DNA of 64,000 bases from Arthrobacter agilis. Its GTDB lineage: Bacteria; Actinomycetota; Actinomycetes; Actinomycetales; Micrococcaceae. Numbering within the stretch: position 1 is the first letter of the stretch; every line of letters begins with the position of its first letter. Positions 25,848 through 33,720 of this stretch are shown here, in pieces. The stretch covers positions 1 to 64,000 of the forward strand of contig NZ_NFSC01000029.1 in assembly GCF_002157505.1 (NCBI RefSeq), given 5' to 3'. The notes below the pieces were generated by a model. It had not been told where the DNA came from. It saw only the letters and a list, made by a program, of their open reading frames with translations, and searched no databases. The translations under genes were made by a program, and so were the position numbers.

Positions 25848-27567
25848 GGCCCACACCTTCACCGCTGGAGCCCACCAGGAAGTCCAGGTCTGCGCCCTGG
25901 TCTGCCTGCATGACGTGGTCGACGTACAGCTTCGCCCACCCGCGAACGGGCGCCGCGTAGGCGGCCTCACTGGCTGGTGTCTGCGTTCTCGCCTGCAGTT
26001 CCTCCTCGGATACGTCCATGGTGAGGGAGCGGTTGGCGACATCGACCGTGATGATGTCGCCGGTGCGCACGAAGGCCAGCGGACCCCCGGCGGCGGCTTC
26101 GGGGGCGACGTGGAGGATGACGGTTCCATAGGCGGTGCCGCTCATACGGGCGTCACTGATGCGGACCATGTCGCGGACGCCCTGCTCGAGGAGCTTGCGG
26201 GGCAACGGCATGTTGCCGACTTCGGGGAACCCGGGGTAGCCGCGGGGCCCGCATCCTCGCAGCACGAGCACGGAATCGGCGGTGACCTCCAGATCAGGGT
26301 CGTCGATGCGCGCCCGCAGGTCCTCGATGCTGTCGAAGACGACGGCCGGACCAGTGTGCTGCAGCAATTCCGCCGTCGCGGCGGCGGGCTTGATGATCGC
26401 TCCCCGTGGGGCCAGGTTGCCACGCAGTACCGCGATACCCGCATCGTCCATCAGCGGGGCGTCACGAGGGAAGATGACTGTGTCGTCATAGACCGGCTGG
26501 TCGACGAGATACTCGACGAGCGGGGTGCCGGTGACGGTGATGGGTTCCGGGTGCAGGAGGTCCTTCACCTGCGACAGGAGGGCAAGGACGCCGCCGGCCC
26601 GGTACAGGTCGTCCATCAGGAAAGCTCCTGATGGTTGCAGGTTCGCCATGACCGGCACACCGGCGCCGGCCGCGTCGAAGTCCTCGAGGGTCAGGTCAAT
26701 TCCGAGCCGCCCAGCGATAGCGAGCAGGTGCACGACCGAGTTGGTCGATCCTCCCACCGCTGCGACCGCAATGATGGCATTGAGGAATGATTCCCTGGTC
26801 ATGATGTCGCTGGGCCGGCGGCCCTGGGCGACCATGTCAACGATGAGCCGGCCGGTGTCATGGGACATGGACAGCAGGCGGGCGTCCGGCGCCGGGATTC
26901 CCGCGAACCCGGGAATTGTCATGCCAAGGGCTTCGGCGACGACCGCCATCGTCGAGGCGGTTCCCATCGTGTTGCAGTGGCCCTTGCTGCGGATCATGGA
27001 CTGCTCAGACTTGATGAACTGGCTGTTGGTGATCGTGCCGGCCCTGGCTTCCTCGCTCAGGCGCCAGACGTCGGTGCCGCAGCCCAGCGCCTGCCCGCGG
27101 AAGTGGCCGGTCAGCATCGGACCGCCCGGTACGACGATCGCAGGGATGTTCACCGACGCGGCGGCCATCAGCAGGGCGGGGATCGTCTTGTCGCAGCCGC
27201 CCAGCAGGACGAGGCCGTCGATGGGGTTGGCACGGAACATCTCCTCCATCGCCATGGCCGCCATGTTCCGCCACAACATGGCCGTTGGCTTGACCTGCGT
27301 CTCACCCAGGGACACCACGGGAAGGTTGAGCGGAACGCCCCCTGCCGCCCAGACGCCCTGCTTGACGGAGTCAGCGACCTCGTTGAGGTGCATGTTGCAG
27401 GGAGTGAGATCGGAGGCCGTGTTCGCGATCGCAATCTGGGGCTTCGAGGAACCCAGGGCATCGTCAGGAACACCCCTTCGCATCCATGCCCGATGGATGT
27501 AGGCGTTCCGGTCCGAACCGGAGTACCAGTCGGCGCTGCGAAGACGATCCACAATGACCTTTTCCAT
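25834..27567 (-). CDS. IlvD/Edd-family sugar-acid dehydratase
   Basis: A 577-residue Fe-S dehydratase. The cluster ligands are Cys57 (ASDLTPCNMH), Cys125 (LLGGCDKTIP) and Cys198 (SKGHCNTMGT). The opening RSADWYSG and NAYIHRAWMRRG is closer to L-arabonate/D-xylonate-type aldonate dehydratases than to IlvD of branched-chain synthesis. It would convert an aldonic acid to the 2-keto-3-deoxy acid. It is the first gene of the operon. The ATG at 27567 has no visible ribosome site, so a leaderless or near-leaderless transcript is likely. The divergent IclR gene starts only 31 bp away. Confidence 0.87.
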   Translation of the reverse strand: MEKVIVDRLRSADWYSGSDRNAYIHRAWMRRGVPDDALGSSKPQIAIANTASDLTPCNMHLNEVADSVKQGVWAAGGVPLNLPVVSLGETQVKPTAMLWRNMAAMAMEEMFRANPIDGLVLLGGCDKTIPALLMAAASVNIPAIVVPGGPMLTGHFRGQALGCGTDVWRLSEEARAGTITNSQFIKSEQSMIRSKGHCNTMGTASTMAVVAEALGMTIPGFAGIPAPDARLLSMSHDTGRLIVDMVAQGRRPSDIMTRESFLNAIIAVAAVGGSTNSVVHLLAIAGRLGIDLTLEDFDAAGAGVPVMANLQPSGAFLMDDLYRAGGVLALLSQVKDLLHPEPITVTGTPLVEYLVDQPVYDDTVIFPRDAPLMDDAGIAVLRGNLAPRGAIIKPAAATAELLQHTGPAVVFDSIEDLRARIDDPDLEVTADSVLVLRGCGPRGYPGFPEVGNMPLPRKLLEQGVRDMVRISDARMSGTAYGTVILHVAPEAAAGGPLAFVRTGDIITVDVANRSLTMDVSEEELQARTQTPASEAAYAAPVRGWAKLYVDHVMQADQGADLDFLVGSSGEGVGRESH

Positions 27568-27598
27568 TTAATAGAATTGTGTACTACTATATGGAATT
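27568..27598. promoter_or_regulatory. 31-bp divergent control region between the dehydratase and IclR genes
   Basis: The whole gap is AT-rich. It contains a 20-bp-spaced direct repeat (ATAGAATT at 27571 and ATGGAATT at 27591) and a TACTAT -10-like hexamer (27585-27590) 8 bases before the IclR ATG. Neither gene has a Shine-Dalgarno sequence. Both start codons therefore lie at or very near the transcription starts, and regulator binding here would affect both directions. Confidence 0.55.
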
Positions 27599-28378
27599 AT
27601 GGCACATCAAGGTGAACCGAACCAAGGAGAGCGCCTTGTCGGCTCAGACCGCGTACTCGCGGTGCTCCTTGAACTGGGCAGGCATCCCGAAGGCGCAACG
27701 CTCGAGGACATCGCTTCCGCGCTGGCGAGTCCCAAGTCCACGGTGCACCGTGCGCTGGCCTCGCTCCGGAAAGCATCACTCGCCGAACTGACATCGCGCG
27801 GGGTCTACGCATTGGGCGATGAATTCTTCCGGCTTGCGTTCAGTAACCACGCTGCGCGGCCGGACACAGCCCGCATAGAACCACTCCTCAGTGCCCTCGC
27901 AGCCGAGTACGGCGAGACCGTGCACTACGCGGTACTCGACGGCAAGGACGTGGTCTATCGAGCCAAGGTCGACCCATCCCAGGGGGCCGTCAAATTGACC
28001 TCGACAGTGGGTGGGCGCAATCCGGCCTATCGAACAGCCGTCGGCAAGCTACTACTGGCCCACGCGATAACGACCAGGGAGCAGCTCTCGGCATGGCTTC
28101 AGGGTGAGGCACTCGAGGCGAAAACGGCATCAACGATTACAGACCCTGACGCTCTCTTCGGTGAACTTCAGGCAACCCTTTCCCGCGGCTACGGCATCGA
28201 CGACGAGGAGAACGAACTGGGACTCAATTGCGTCGCGGTACCTGTCTTCGGGGAGTCCTCCGCCGCGCCGATGGGCGCTATCAGCGTGAGCGCACTGCGA
28301 TTCCGGTATCCCCTGGAGCGGTTGATCGAGACGGCACCAATACTTGCCGCCCGTGTTCGCACCACCCTTGCCCGCTAA
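27599..28378 (+). CDS. IclR-family transcriptional regulator
   Basis: A 259-residue IclR regulator. The winged helix-turn-helix is at about 16-65 (SDRVLAVLLELGRHPEGATL, then PKSTVHRALASL), and the GAF-like effector domain follows (ETVHYAVLDGKDVVY, GRNPAYRTAVGKLLLAH, ENELGLNCVAVPVF). The ATG at 27599 lacks a ribosome site but has a -10-like hexamer 8 bases upstream, consistent with leaderless translation. It is divergent from the sugar-acid operon and is the obvious candidate to control it. Confidence 0.87.
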   Translation: MAHQGEPNQGERLVGSDRVLAVLLELGRHPEGATLEDIASALASPKSTVHRALASLRKASLAELTSRGVYALGDEFFRLAFSNHAARPDTARIEPLLSALAAEYGETVHYAVLDGKDVVYRAKVDPSQGAVKLTSTVGGRNPAYRTAVGKLLLAHAITTREQLSAWLQGEALEAKTASTITDPDALFGELQATLSRGYGIDDEENELGLNCVAVPVFGESSAAPMGAISVSALRFRYPLERLIETAPILAARVRTTLAR

Positions 28379-29108
28379 GGGCCCACACGACACAACAACG
28401 CACCGTTCGACTACGGAAATCCCGGCCTGCAACCGGCGTCGCATTTCGCGGTGATTTACAGGTGACCCAGAGGAAAATTCGGCGTGATCTCATGCCGGGC
28501 GAGCTATAAGCCGATTCTGGCTGTTACTTAACCCGTCAATACTTGTCAGACCGATGCCGGCGCGGCAGCAGTACCCGAGGCAGTAGTTCGGCTGAGCGCT
28601 GTGGATAGCCCGGCCGCCCGGAATCGCAGCCTAAATGACGCAGTGGCACCACGCTAGATGCAGCAGAACAAATCGCCGATAACCCATCTTATGTCAACCT
28701 ATGTTGACGTGGTCGAGCCACTACCACCCTGCTACTGCAGTGCTACGTAGGAGCATGCGCTGGATGCCGCGTCTACGCTCCTCCGCCCACGGCTGCTTCG
28801 GGGCGTAGAGCCGTGTTCAGAGGTGTTTGTGCAGACAGTGTCTGCACAAAAGCCCATCAGTGAAGGTCCGAGCACTGTCCACTCATTTCGAGGACTGGCT
28901 GAACTAGCAAAGAGCCCGACCGAACGCGGGAGGACCACGTAAAGCTGTGCTAGTAAACGACGTACTTACAGACTCACAGACCGCTTGAAGTCAGGTGGGC
29001 CCGAACATGGTCTGCACAGCACAAACGCCCTTCTCGCGCGAGGTCCTTCCAACCGATAGCTGCCTCATGTCAGCTATCGACTCGGCAAGGACGTAGGTGG
29101 ATCGCCGC
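28379..29108. other. gene-free stretch with several inverted repeats
   Basis: I see no convincing gene in these 730 bp; frames are short and composition is less GC-rich than the neighbours. It holds several inverted repeats: GTCAAC/GTTGAC with a 4-base gap near 28694, a long imperfect hairpin at about 28772-28809, a perfect 25-bp palindrome at 28826-28850, and a 9-bp perfect stem (29054-29062 with 29071-29079) just past the end of the DUF1016 gene that could terminate it. A second copy of the GTCTGCACA core occurs near 29012. No transposase or integrase is visible. Confidence 0.5.
28826..28850. repeat. perfect 25-bp palindrome (12-bp arms, 1-base centre)
   Basis: Arms TTTGTGCAGACA and TGTCTGCACAAA flank a single G. 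The perfection and length suggest a protein-binding site (repressor or recombinase) rather than a transcript hairpin, because a 1-base loop cannot fold well. No nearby gene starts within 250 bp, so its owner is unknown. Confidence 0.6.
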
Positions 29109-30148
29109 CTACTCCGCGCTCTCCGTTGCGATCTGGTCGAACGCCGCGGTGAGTTCGTCGGCCGCCGGCAGGGCGCGTTGTTCCGCGGCCGGCAGATTCT
29201 CGTACGTGTAGGTGGAGACAGCCATGGATGAATCGGTGCGGCCGAGTGCGTAGCGGACGGTGTGGTCGTTCTTGCTACCGCAGATCAGGATTCCGACAGT
29301 GCCATTGTGTGTCTTGCGGTGGAGCTTGTCATCGACCAGGGCGACATAGAAGTTCAGCTTGCCGGCGTACTCGGGCTGGAACTTCCCGGTTTTGAGTTTG
29401 ATGACGAAGTAGCGCAGCTGCTCGACGTGGAAGAACAACAGGTCGATGTAGAAGTCGTCGCCCTCGACCTCGAGGTGTACCTGCCGGCCGACGAACGCGA
29501 ACCCAGGCCGAGCTCCCGCAGGGTGTCGACGATACGGTTCATGAGGGCCTGCTCGAGGTCCCGCTCAGCAACCTCGCCGGAAAGTCCGAGGAACTCGAAG
29601 GCGCATGGGTCCTTGGCGGTCTGCTGCGCCAGTTCGGAGTTAGACGCGGGCAGGCTGCGGATGCAGTTTGACGGCGCCGTGCCGGTGCGCTCCATGGACT
29701 TGTTCATGATCATGTTCGCCAGGACGTTCCGGGACCACCCGTACTCCAGCGCTGCCGCAGCGTACCAGTCACGCGATTCACGGGTATCGAGCTTGTCGAG
29801 GAGAATCACGACGTGGCCCCACGGCAATTGTCCAACAGGCTGTTGGACAATTGAGCCCTCCTCCCACGCCGCGGCGAAGGCCCGCATGTACTGCAGGTTG
29901 CTGCGCGACAATCCGGTCATGTCCGGGAACTCCGCCCGCAGATCATCTGCCAGTCGCTTCATGACTCCGGTCCCCCAACCCTGGCGTTCGCGCTGAATCA
30001 GGATCTCGTGGCCCAGATTCGAGTACAGCTCAATCAACTGCGTGTTGACCGTCCGCTGAGCTGCCTGACGAGCACCCCGAACACAGTCCTTCAGCGCCTG
30101 CAGGGTCAGGACGTACCCATCAGGCAGAGCGACATCAGAGGTTGTCAT
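29109..30148 (-). pseudogene. DUF1016/YhcG-family PDDEXK nuclease, frameshifted
   Basis: The N-terminal part (residues 1-about 210 from ATG 30148) shows the DUF1016 DNA-binding half: VNTQLIELYSNLGHEIL, GWGTGVMKRLADDLRAEFPD and FSRSNL-like GLSRSNLQYMRAFA. After LRELGLG near 29508 the frame must shift by one base to continue as FAFVGRQVHLEVEGDDFYID, then LLFFHVEQLRYFVIKLKTGK, GKLNFYVALVDD and the C-terminus at 29109. One base appears to be missing. The family's catalytic E-x-K is normally ELK at that place; here it reads KLK, so the acidic residue is also lost. Such proteins are linked to restriction and toxin-like defence. This copy looks inactive unless the frameshift is a sequencing error. 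Confidence 0.8.
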
Positions 30149-30403
30149 ACCCCCCCCATCTTTTCAGGATCACCACCAGTGGTCCGCCAGCCGGGATGCC
30201 ACCGTTCGCCACGGATGACTGATACGGCAGCAGTGCCACATACCACCTCTCCGACCCTTGATCGCCGCGCGGGGTCGCGGCAGCACCAAACCATTCGTGT
30301 CTACGAATAGTGGGGTCCAGCCACCAGCGCAACAGGCAGGGCTCACCCCGTATACACCTGTACCCTGTTGCGACGCCTCCCAACGATTGGATTGAGACAC
30401 ACC

Positions 30404-30706
30404 ATGGCAACCGACTACGACGAGCCACGCGTTCGCCCGGAAGATCAGCCAGCGAACGAGTCGCTCGAGGCCATTCAGGCCCAACGCAGCAGCACCACAC
30501 AAACCTCGGTCATCGACGTCGAGGACAGCGACACCGCTGAAGGCCTTGACCTGCCCGGCGCGATTCTCGAGGAAGAACTCCTGGTGCAGGTCGTTCCCGA
30601 GCAGGAGGACGAGTTCACCTGCATGTCCTGCTTCCTAGTCCACCACCGCAGCCAACTCGCGCGCGAGAAGAACGGCGACAAGTACTGCGCCGAATGCGAG
30701 AGCTAA
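30404..30706 (+). CDS. DUF4193 family protein
   Basis: A 100-residue actinobacterial protein of unknown function. The N-terminus MATDYDEPRVRPED, the middle DVEDSDTAEGLDLPGA and the C-terminal zinc-ribbon-like pair (FTCMSCFLVHHRSQLA and YCAEC) are typical of the family; the two CxxC pairs probably bind zinc. I chose ATG 30404 because MATDYD is the conserved family start; the open frame extends 12 codons further upstream. It lies alone between the decayed DUF1016 gene and the GH43 locus. Confidence 0.85.
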   Translation: MATDYDEPRVRPEDQPANESLEAIQAQRSSTTQTSVIDVEDSDTAEGLDLPGAILEEELLVQVVPEQEDEFTCMSCFLVHHRSQLAREKNGDKYCAECES

Positions 30707-30893
30707 TACTGTCCCACGCATGACAAGACCGCAGTGGTAGACGAACAAAACCAACCGATAGTGGGTCGCGGAACACCCTTCTTCCACCGTCCATTCAGAC
30801 CGAATTACACCGCCCCCGGGCAGTAGTGCCATAGAAGAACATTGCTACCCAGGTCCAATGGCGCATCCGTTCCCGACCCAGAAGATAACTAGT

Positions 30894-31943
30894 TCAACGG
30901 TCCTCGAACTCATCGATGCTCCACTCGTCCCTCCAGTGGATGACGGGGCGCTCACCTTCGAAGGTCAAGGGCAGCCAGACGTAGTCGGCAAGGGACGTGT
31001 TGACCTCGGCGAATTCCTCCATGCGTATGTCCCCGTCTCGGCCGGGCGCGAAGTGCTCTTCGAACGCCTTGTGGGCTTTGGCGCCGTATTCGAGGTATGT
31101 GGGCAGCCAGCGATCGCCGAGGGCGATGTAGAGGTTCTTCTTGGTGGGGTGTTCGAAGACCGAGGAGATCTGGGTGTGGAACGAAGTCCGCGATGCGTCT
31201 GTCGGGTGCAGGTCACCGAGGACGGCGTAGGGGCCGTGAATGCTCTTGGCGACAGCGGATTCCGAGGGGTTCGGATAGTAGCCAGTGGTCCCCGATGTGA
31301 GGAGGTAGTGCTGGCGGTTGTGCCGGAAGTAGGCCGGTGCTTCCCGCACGAAGGGGGGCTGTGGCTGGGGGAAGTGGGTGGAGTAGTAGCCGGTGACGTC
31401 GGTGTAGTCGTCGGTGAGATCCGCGACGATCATCTCGGAGTGCACTCGTTCGAAGATGTAATAGCCCTTGCCGTCGTGGGGGTCGACGACGAGGTCGAAG
31501 TCGCCGGCGCTCATGCTGAGCGGCCGCAGCCAGGTTTGCACGATCTTGTAGGGACCCAGGATGTGGTCGGCGACAAGGACCGTGGACCGCTGTACCGATC
31601 CCTTGCTCATGACCTTGATCCAGCAGACGAACTGCCCAGTCTGTTGGTTCTGGATGATGTGCGGTCGATCTACTGCCTGGGCGGGGTGGAGGGGGTGGTC
31701 CGGGTCGTCTTCGACGGGCGGAACGATCAGGCCGCGGTCCTCCCAGTTGTACAGGTCGGTGGATGAGTAGCATCGGACGCCCCAGTGCCAGATGTCACCG
31801 CCCGGGAGCGTGTACTCCTTGTTCTCTCCGTACCAGTAGTAGACGCCGTCCACAGTGATGATGGAACCGCCGTGAGCCTGGATCCTGTTGCCATTCGTGT
31901 CGAGCCACGTCTGTCCTGGGTGGAATGCGGTAAGTACGCTCAT
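30894..31943 (-). CDS. GH43-family glycoside hydrolase (exo-beta-1,3-galactanase-like)
   Basis: A 349-residue five-bladed beta-propeller glycosidase without a signal peptide. GNRIQAHGGSIITVDGVYYW then YGENKE is the start typical of GH43 subfamily-24-like enzymes, which remove galactose from beta-1,3-galactans; the acidic residues in the DRPHII and REAPAYF segments fit the propeller active site. It is divergent from the ABC operon, with two LacI operator palindromes in the 378-bp gap, so it belongs to the same regulon. Lack of a secretion signal implies action on imported oligosaccharides. Substrate assignment is by resemblance only. Confidence 0.75.
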   Translation of the reverse strand: MSVLTAFHPGQTWLDTNGNRIQAHGGSIITVDGVYYWYGENKEYTLPGGDIWHWGVRCYSSTDLYNWEDRGLIVPPVEDDPDHPLHPAQAVDRPHIIQNQQTGQFVCWIKVMSKGSVQRSTVLVADHILGPYKIVQTWLRPLSMSAGDFDLVVDPHDGKGYYIFERVHSEMIVADLTDDYTDVTGYYSTHFPQPQPPFVREAPAYFRHNRQHYLLTSGTTGYYPNPSESAVAKSIHGPYAVLGDLHPTDASRTSFHTQISSVFEHPTKKNLYIALGDRWLPTYLEYGAKAHKAFEEHFAPGRDGDIRMEEFAEVNTSLADYVWLPLTFEGERPVIHWRDEWSIDEFEDR

Positions 31944-32172
31944 TGCCTTCTTTCTGTGGTGAGCGGGGCGAGTATCAATGGGCTAATCAAGGATGATCTC
32001 GCTCACGGACCAGCCTCAGCGCTGATGCTGTCGCGACCCGAAGCAAGGTCTGAGGCAATGGACCTCCTGAGGCTGCTGGCCAGAACGGCGGCGTCCTTAC
32101 AGCCGGAAATGACAGTGACCGGCATGTCTCGCGCATAGCAATCCTCCATTAGATCGATGGAGTCAGTGTGTA

Positions 32173-32186
32173 ATGAAGCGATTCAT
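32173..32186. promoter_or_regulatory. LacI-type operator 1 (ATGAAGCGATTCAT)
   Basis: A near-perfect palindrome with the central CG typical of LacI-family operators. The same site recurs at 32281 and at the start of the LacI gene (39284), so it is the binding site of that regulator. It is placed to repress the GH43 gene. Confidence 0.75.
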
Positions 32187-32280
32187 GGTGTCAACACAGA
32201 TGAGAAAGGAATTCTCAGGCCGCTTGGAAAAGATTGGCTTGAGAGTCGTTGACAAGCTCACCCATCAGGCCTAACTTCTG

Positions 32281-32294
32281 ATGAAGCGCTTCAT
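32281..32294. promoter_or_regulatory. LacI-type operator 2 (ATGAAGCGCTTCAT)
   Basis: A perfect 14-bp palindrome 28 bp before the GTG of the substrate-binding-protein gene, well placed to block transcription of the ABC-GH78 operon. It is 108 bp from operator 1, close enough for looping by a tetramer or by paired dimers. Confidence 0.8.
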
Positions 32295-32321
32295 CACCGG
32301 CGTCACATTCAAGGAGGAATT

Positions 32322-33653
32322 GTGTCTACAGCAAATCAGCGAGCACGCCGAGGAGTCCCCCTCATCGCCTTGCTCAGCGTTGGAGTTCTGGCCATGACCG
32401 GTTGCGGTGGCAGCAGCAGCGAAGGCGACGGAGGTGGTGGCGGCAGCACCGCGGAGGCGGGGACGTTCACGTACCTTGGCCAGAACGAGAACACCACCAT
32501 CGTCGATACGTTGGAAACTTTGGCTGGTGATCAGTGCTCGACGGAGAACGAGGCGGCGAAGTTCACGCCGGATGCTATTCCAGGGGCGACCTGGGATCAG
32601 CAGCTTCAGCTTCTGGCAGGGCAGGAAGGGCTGTCTGATTTCGGCATGGCGGCAGGCACGCCGTCACTGATGAAGCAGTTCATTGAGTCCGGTCAGGTGC
32701 AGGACATCTCCACGGAACTCGAGGAGATGGGAATCGAGGACAAGATCCTGCCGGCCGCTGCGTCCACCATCCAGGCGCTCCATGGCACCGACAAGCTGTA
32801 TGCCCTTCCGACCGAGTTCAACATCGAGGGTTTCTGGTACAACAAGCAGCTCCTGGAGGACAACGGCATCACTCCCCCCGAAACGTGGGACGAGCTCGTC
32901 GATGCCGCCGCGAAGCTGCAGGCCGCCGGCATCCAGCCGTTCTCCGCATCCGGGGAGCAGGGGTGGCCCGTCACCCGCCTGGTCGGCAACTACCTGATGC
33001 GCGATCTGGGCCCGGATGCGCTGCAAAAAGTCGCGGAAGGGGAAGCGAAGCTGACCGACCCCGAGTACGTCAAGGCCGCTGATGAGGTCGCCGCGCTGGG
33101 GCAGGCCGGCTACTTCGGCGACGCACCGACCTCGATCGACTACGACACATCCCTCAACCTGTTCATGACCGGTAAAGCCGCCTTCCTCTACATGGGCAGC
33201 TGGGCGACGACGGCTTTCAACGATGAAGCCCAGAACAAGATCGGCGTCGACAACGTCGGGTTCTTCTCCTTCCCCGACGTCGATGGCGGCAAGGGCAGCA
33301 GCGACCAGGTCCCGGCGAACGTGGGCATCCCGACGATGTTCTCCAGCAAAGGCTTCGACGACTCCACCAAGGCGTGGATGGAGTGCATCGTCAACAACTA
33401 CGGCGACACCGTCCTCAAGGATAGCGGCGTCGTGTCCGGTTTCAAGGTCGAGAACCCACCTGCGGACCTTCCCGAGACGACGAAGCTGGTCCAGGAACAG
33501 ATCGCGAACGCGCCCTCGAGCGTGCTGTGGTTCGAGGCGCTCATGACCTCGCAGGCCACGACCGTGAGCCAAAGCAACGGCGGTGGCCTGGCCAATGGCT
33601 CCGTCAGCGGGGAGCAGTTCATGAAGCTCGTTCAGGACGCCAACCAGGGCTGA
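32322..33653 (+). CDS. ABC sugar transporter, substrate-binding lipoprotein
   Basis: A 443-residue extracellular binding protein of the carbohydrate uptake-1 type. Residues 1-30 are a lipoprotein signal: RARRG, a hydrophobic core, then MTGC with the lipid-bearing Cys at about 28; a Gly/Ser linker follows. The rest is the two-domain solute-binding fold (LYALPTEFNIEGFWYNKQLL, GKAAFLYMGSWATTAF). The GTG start has an AAGGAGG site 4 bases upstream. It is the first gene of the operon with two permeases and GH78 and probably captures a rhamnose-containing oligosaccharide. Confidence 0.9.
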   Translation: MSTANQRARRGVPLIALLSVGVLAMTGCGGSSSEGDGGGGGSTAEAGTFTYLGQNENTTIVDTLETLAGDQCSTENEAAKFTPDAIPGATWDQQLQLLAGQEGLSDFGMAAGTPSLMKQFIESGQVQDISTELEEMGIEDKILPAAASTIQALHGTDKLYALPTEFNIEGFWYNKQLLEDNGITPPETWDELVDAAAKLQAAGIQPFSASGEQGWPVTRLVGNYLMRDLGPDALQKVAEGEAKLTDPEYVKAADEVAALGQAGYFGDAPTSIDYDTSLNLFMTGKAAFLYMGSWATTAFNDEAQNKIGVDNVGFFSFPDVDGGKGSSDQVPANVGIPTMFSSKGFDDSTKAWMECIVNNYGDTVLKDSGVVSGFKVENPPADLPETTKLVQEQIANAPSSVLWFEALMTSQATTVSQSNGGGLANGSVSGEQFMKLVQDANQG

Positions 33654-33664
33654 GAAAACACACC

Positions 33665-33702
33665 ATGAGGGGTTCCGAGGCCCCCGTTTCGGAACCCCTC
33701 AT
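33665..33702 (+). terminator. strong hairpin between binding-protein and permease genes
   Basis: A perfect 14-bp stem (33665-33678 with 33689-33702) and a 10-base loop lie 12 bp after the stop. In binding-protein-dependent operons such hairpins protect the 5' message or partly terminate, so the binding protein is made in excess over the permeases; the permease gene starts 18 bp later. Confidence 0.75.
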
Positions 33703-33720
33703 CATTCGTGAAAGCAGAAC

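Larger units (their letters stand above)
31944..32321. promoter_or_regulatory. divergent control region between GH43 and the ABC operon
   Basis: This 378-bp gap contains both LacI operators (32173-32186 and 32281-32294) and an AAGGAGG ribosome site (32311-32317) for the binding-protein gene. On the minus strand there is a 47-codon open frame from about 32152 to 32008 with coding-like composition but no recognisable family; I leave it unannotated. Confidence 0.5.

Noticed and set aside
28379-29108. CRISPR array or transposon ends in the repeat-rich gap
   Set aside because: The repeats are single inverted pairs of different sequence, not regular direct repeats with spacers, and no transposase or cas gene is present.
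32008-32152. Minus-strand 47-codon frame in the GH43/ABC control region
   Set aside because: It has coding-like composition, but no family, and lies between promoter elements; too little to call a gene.
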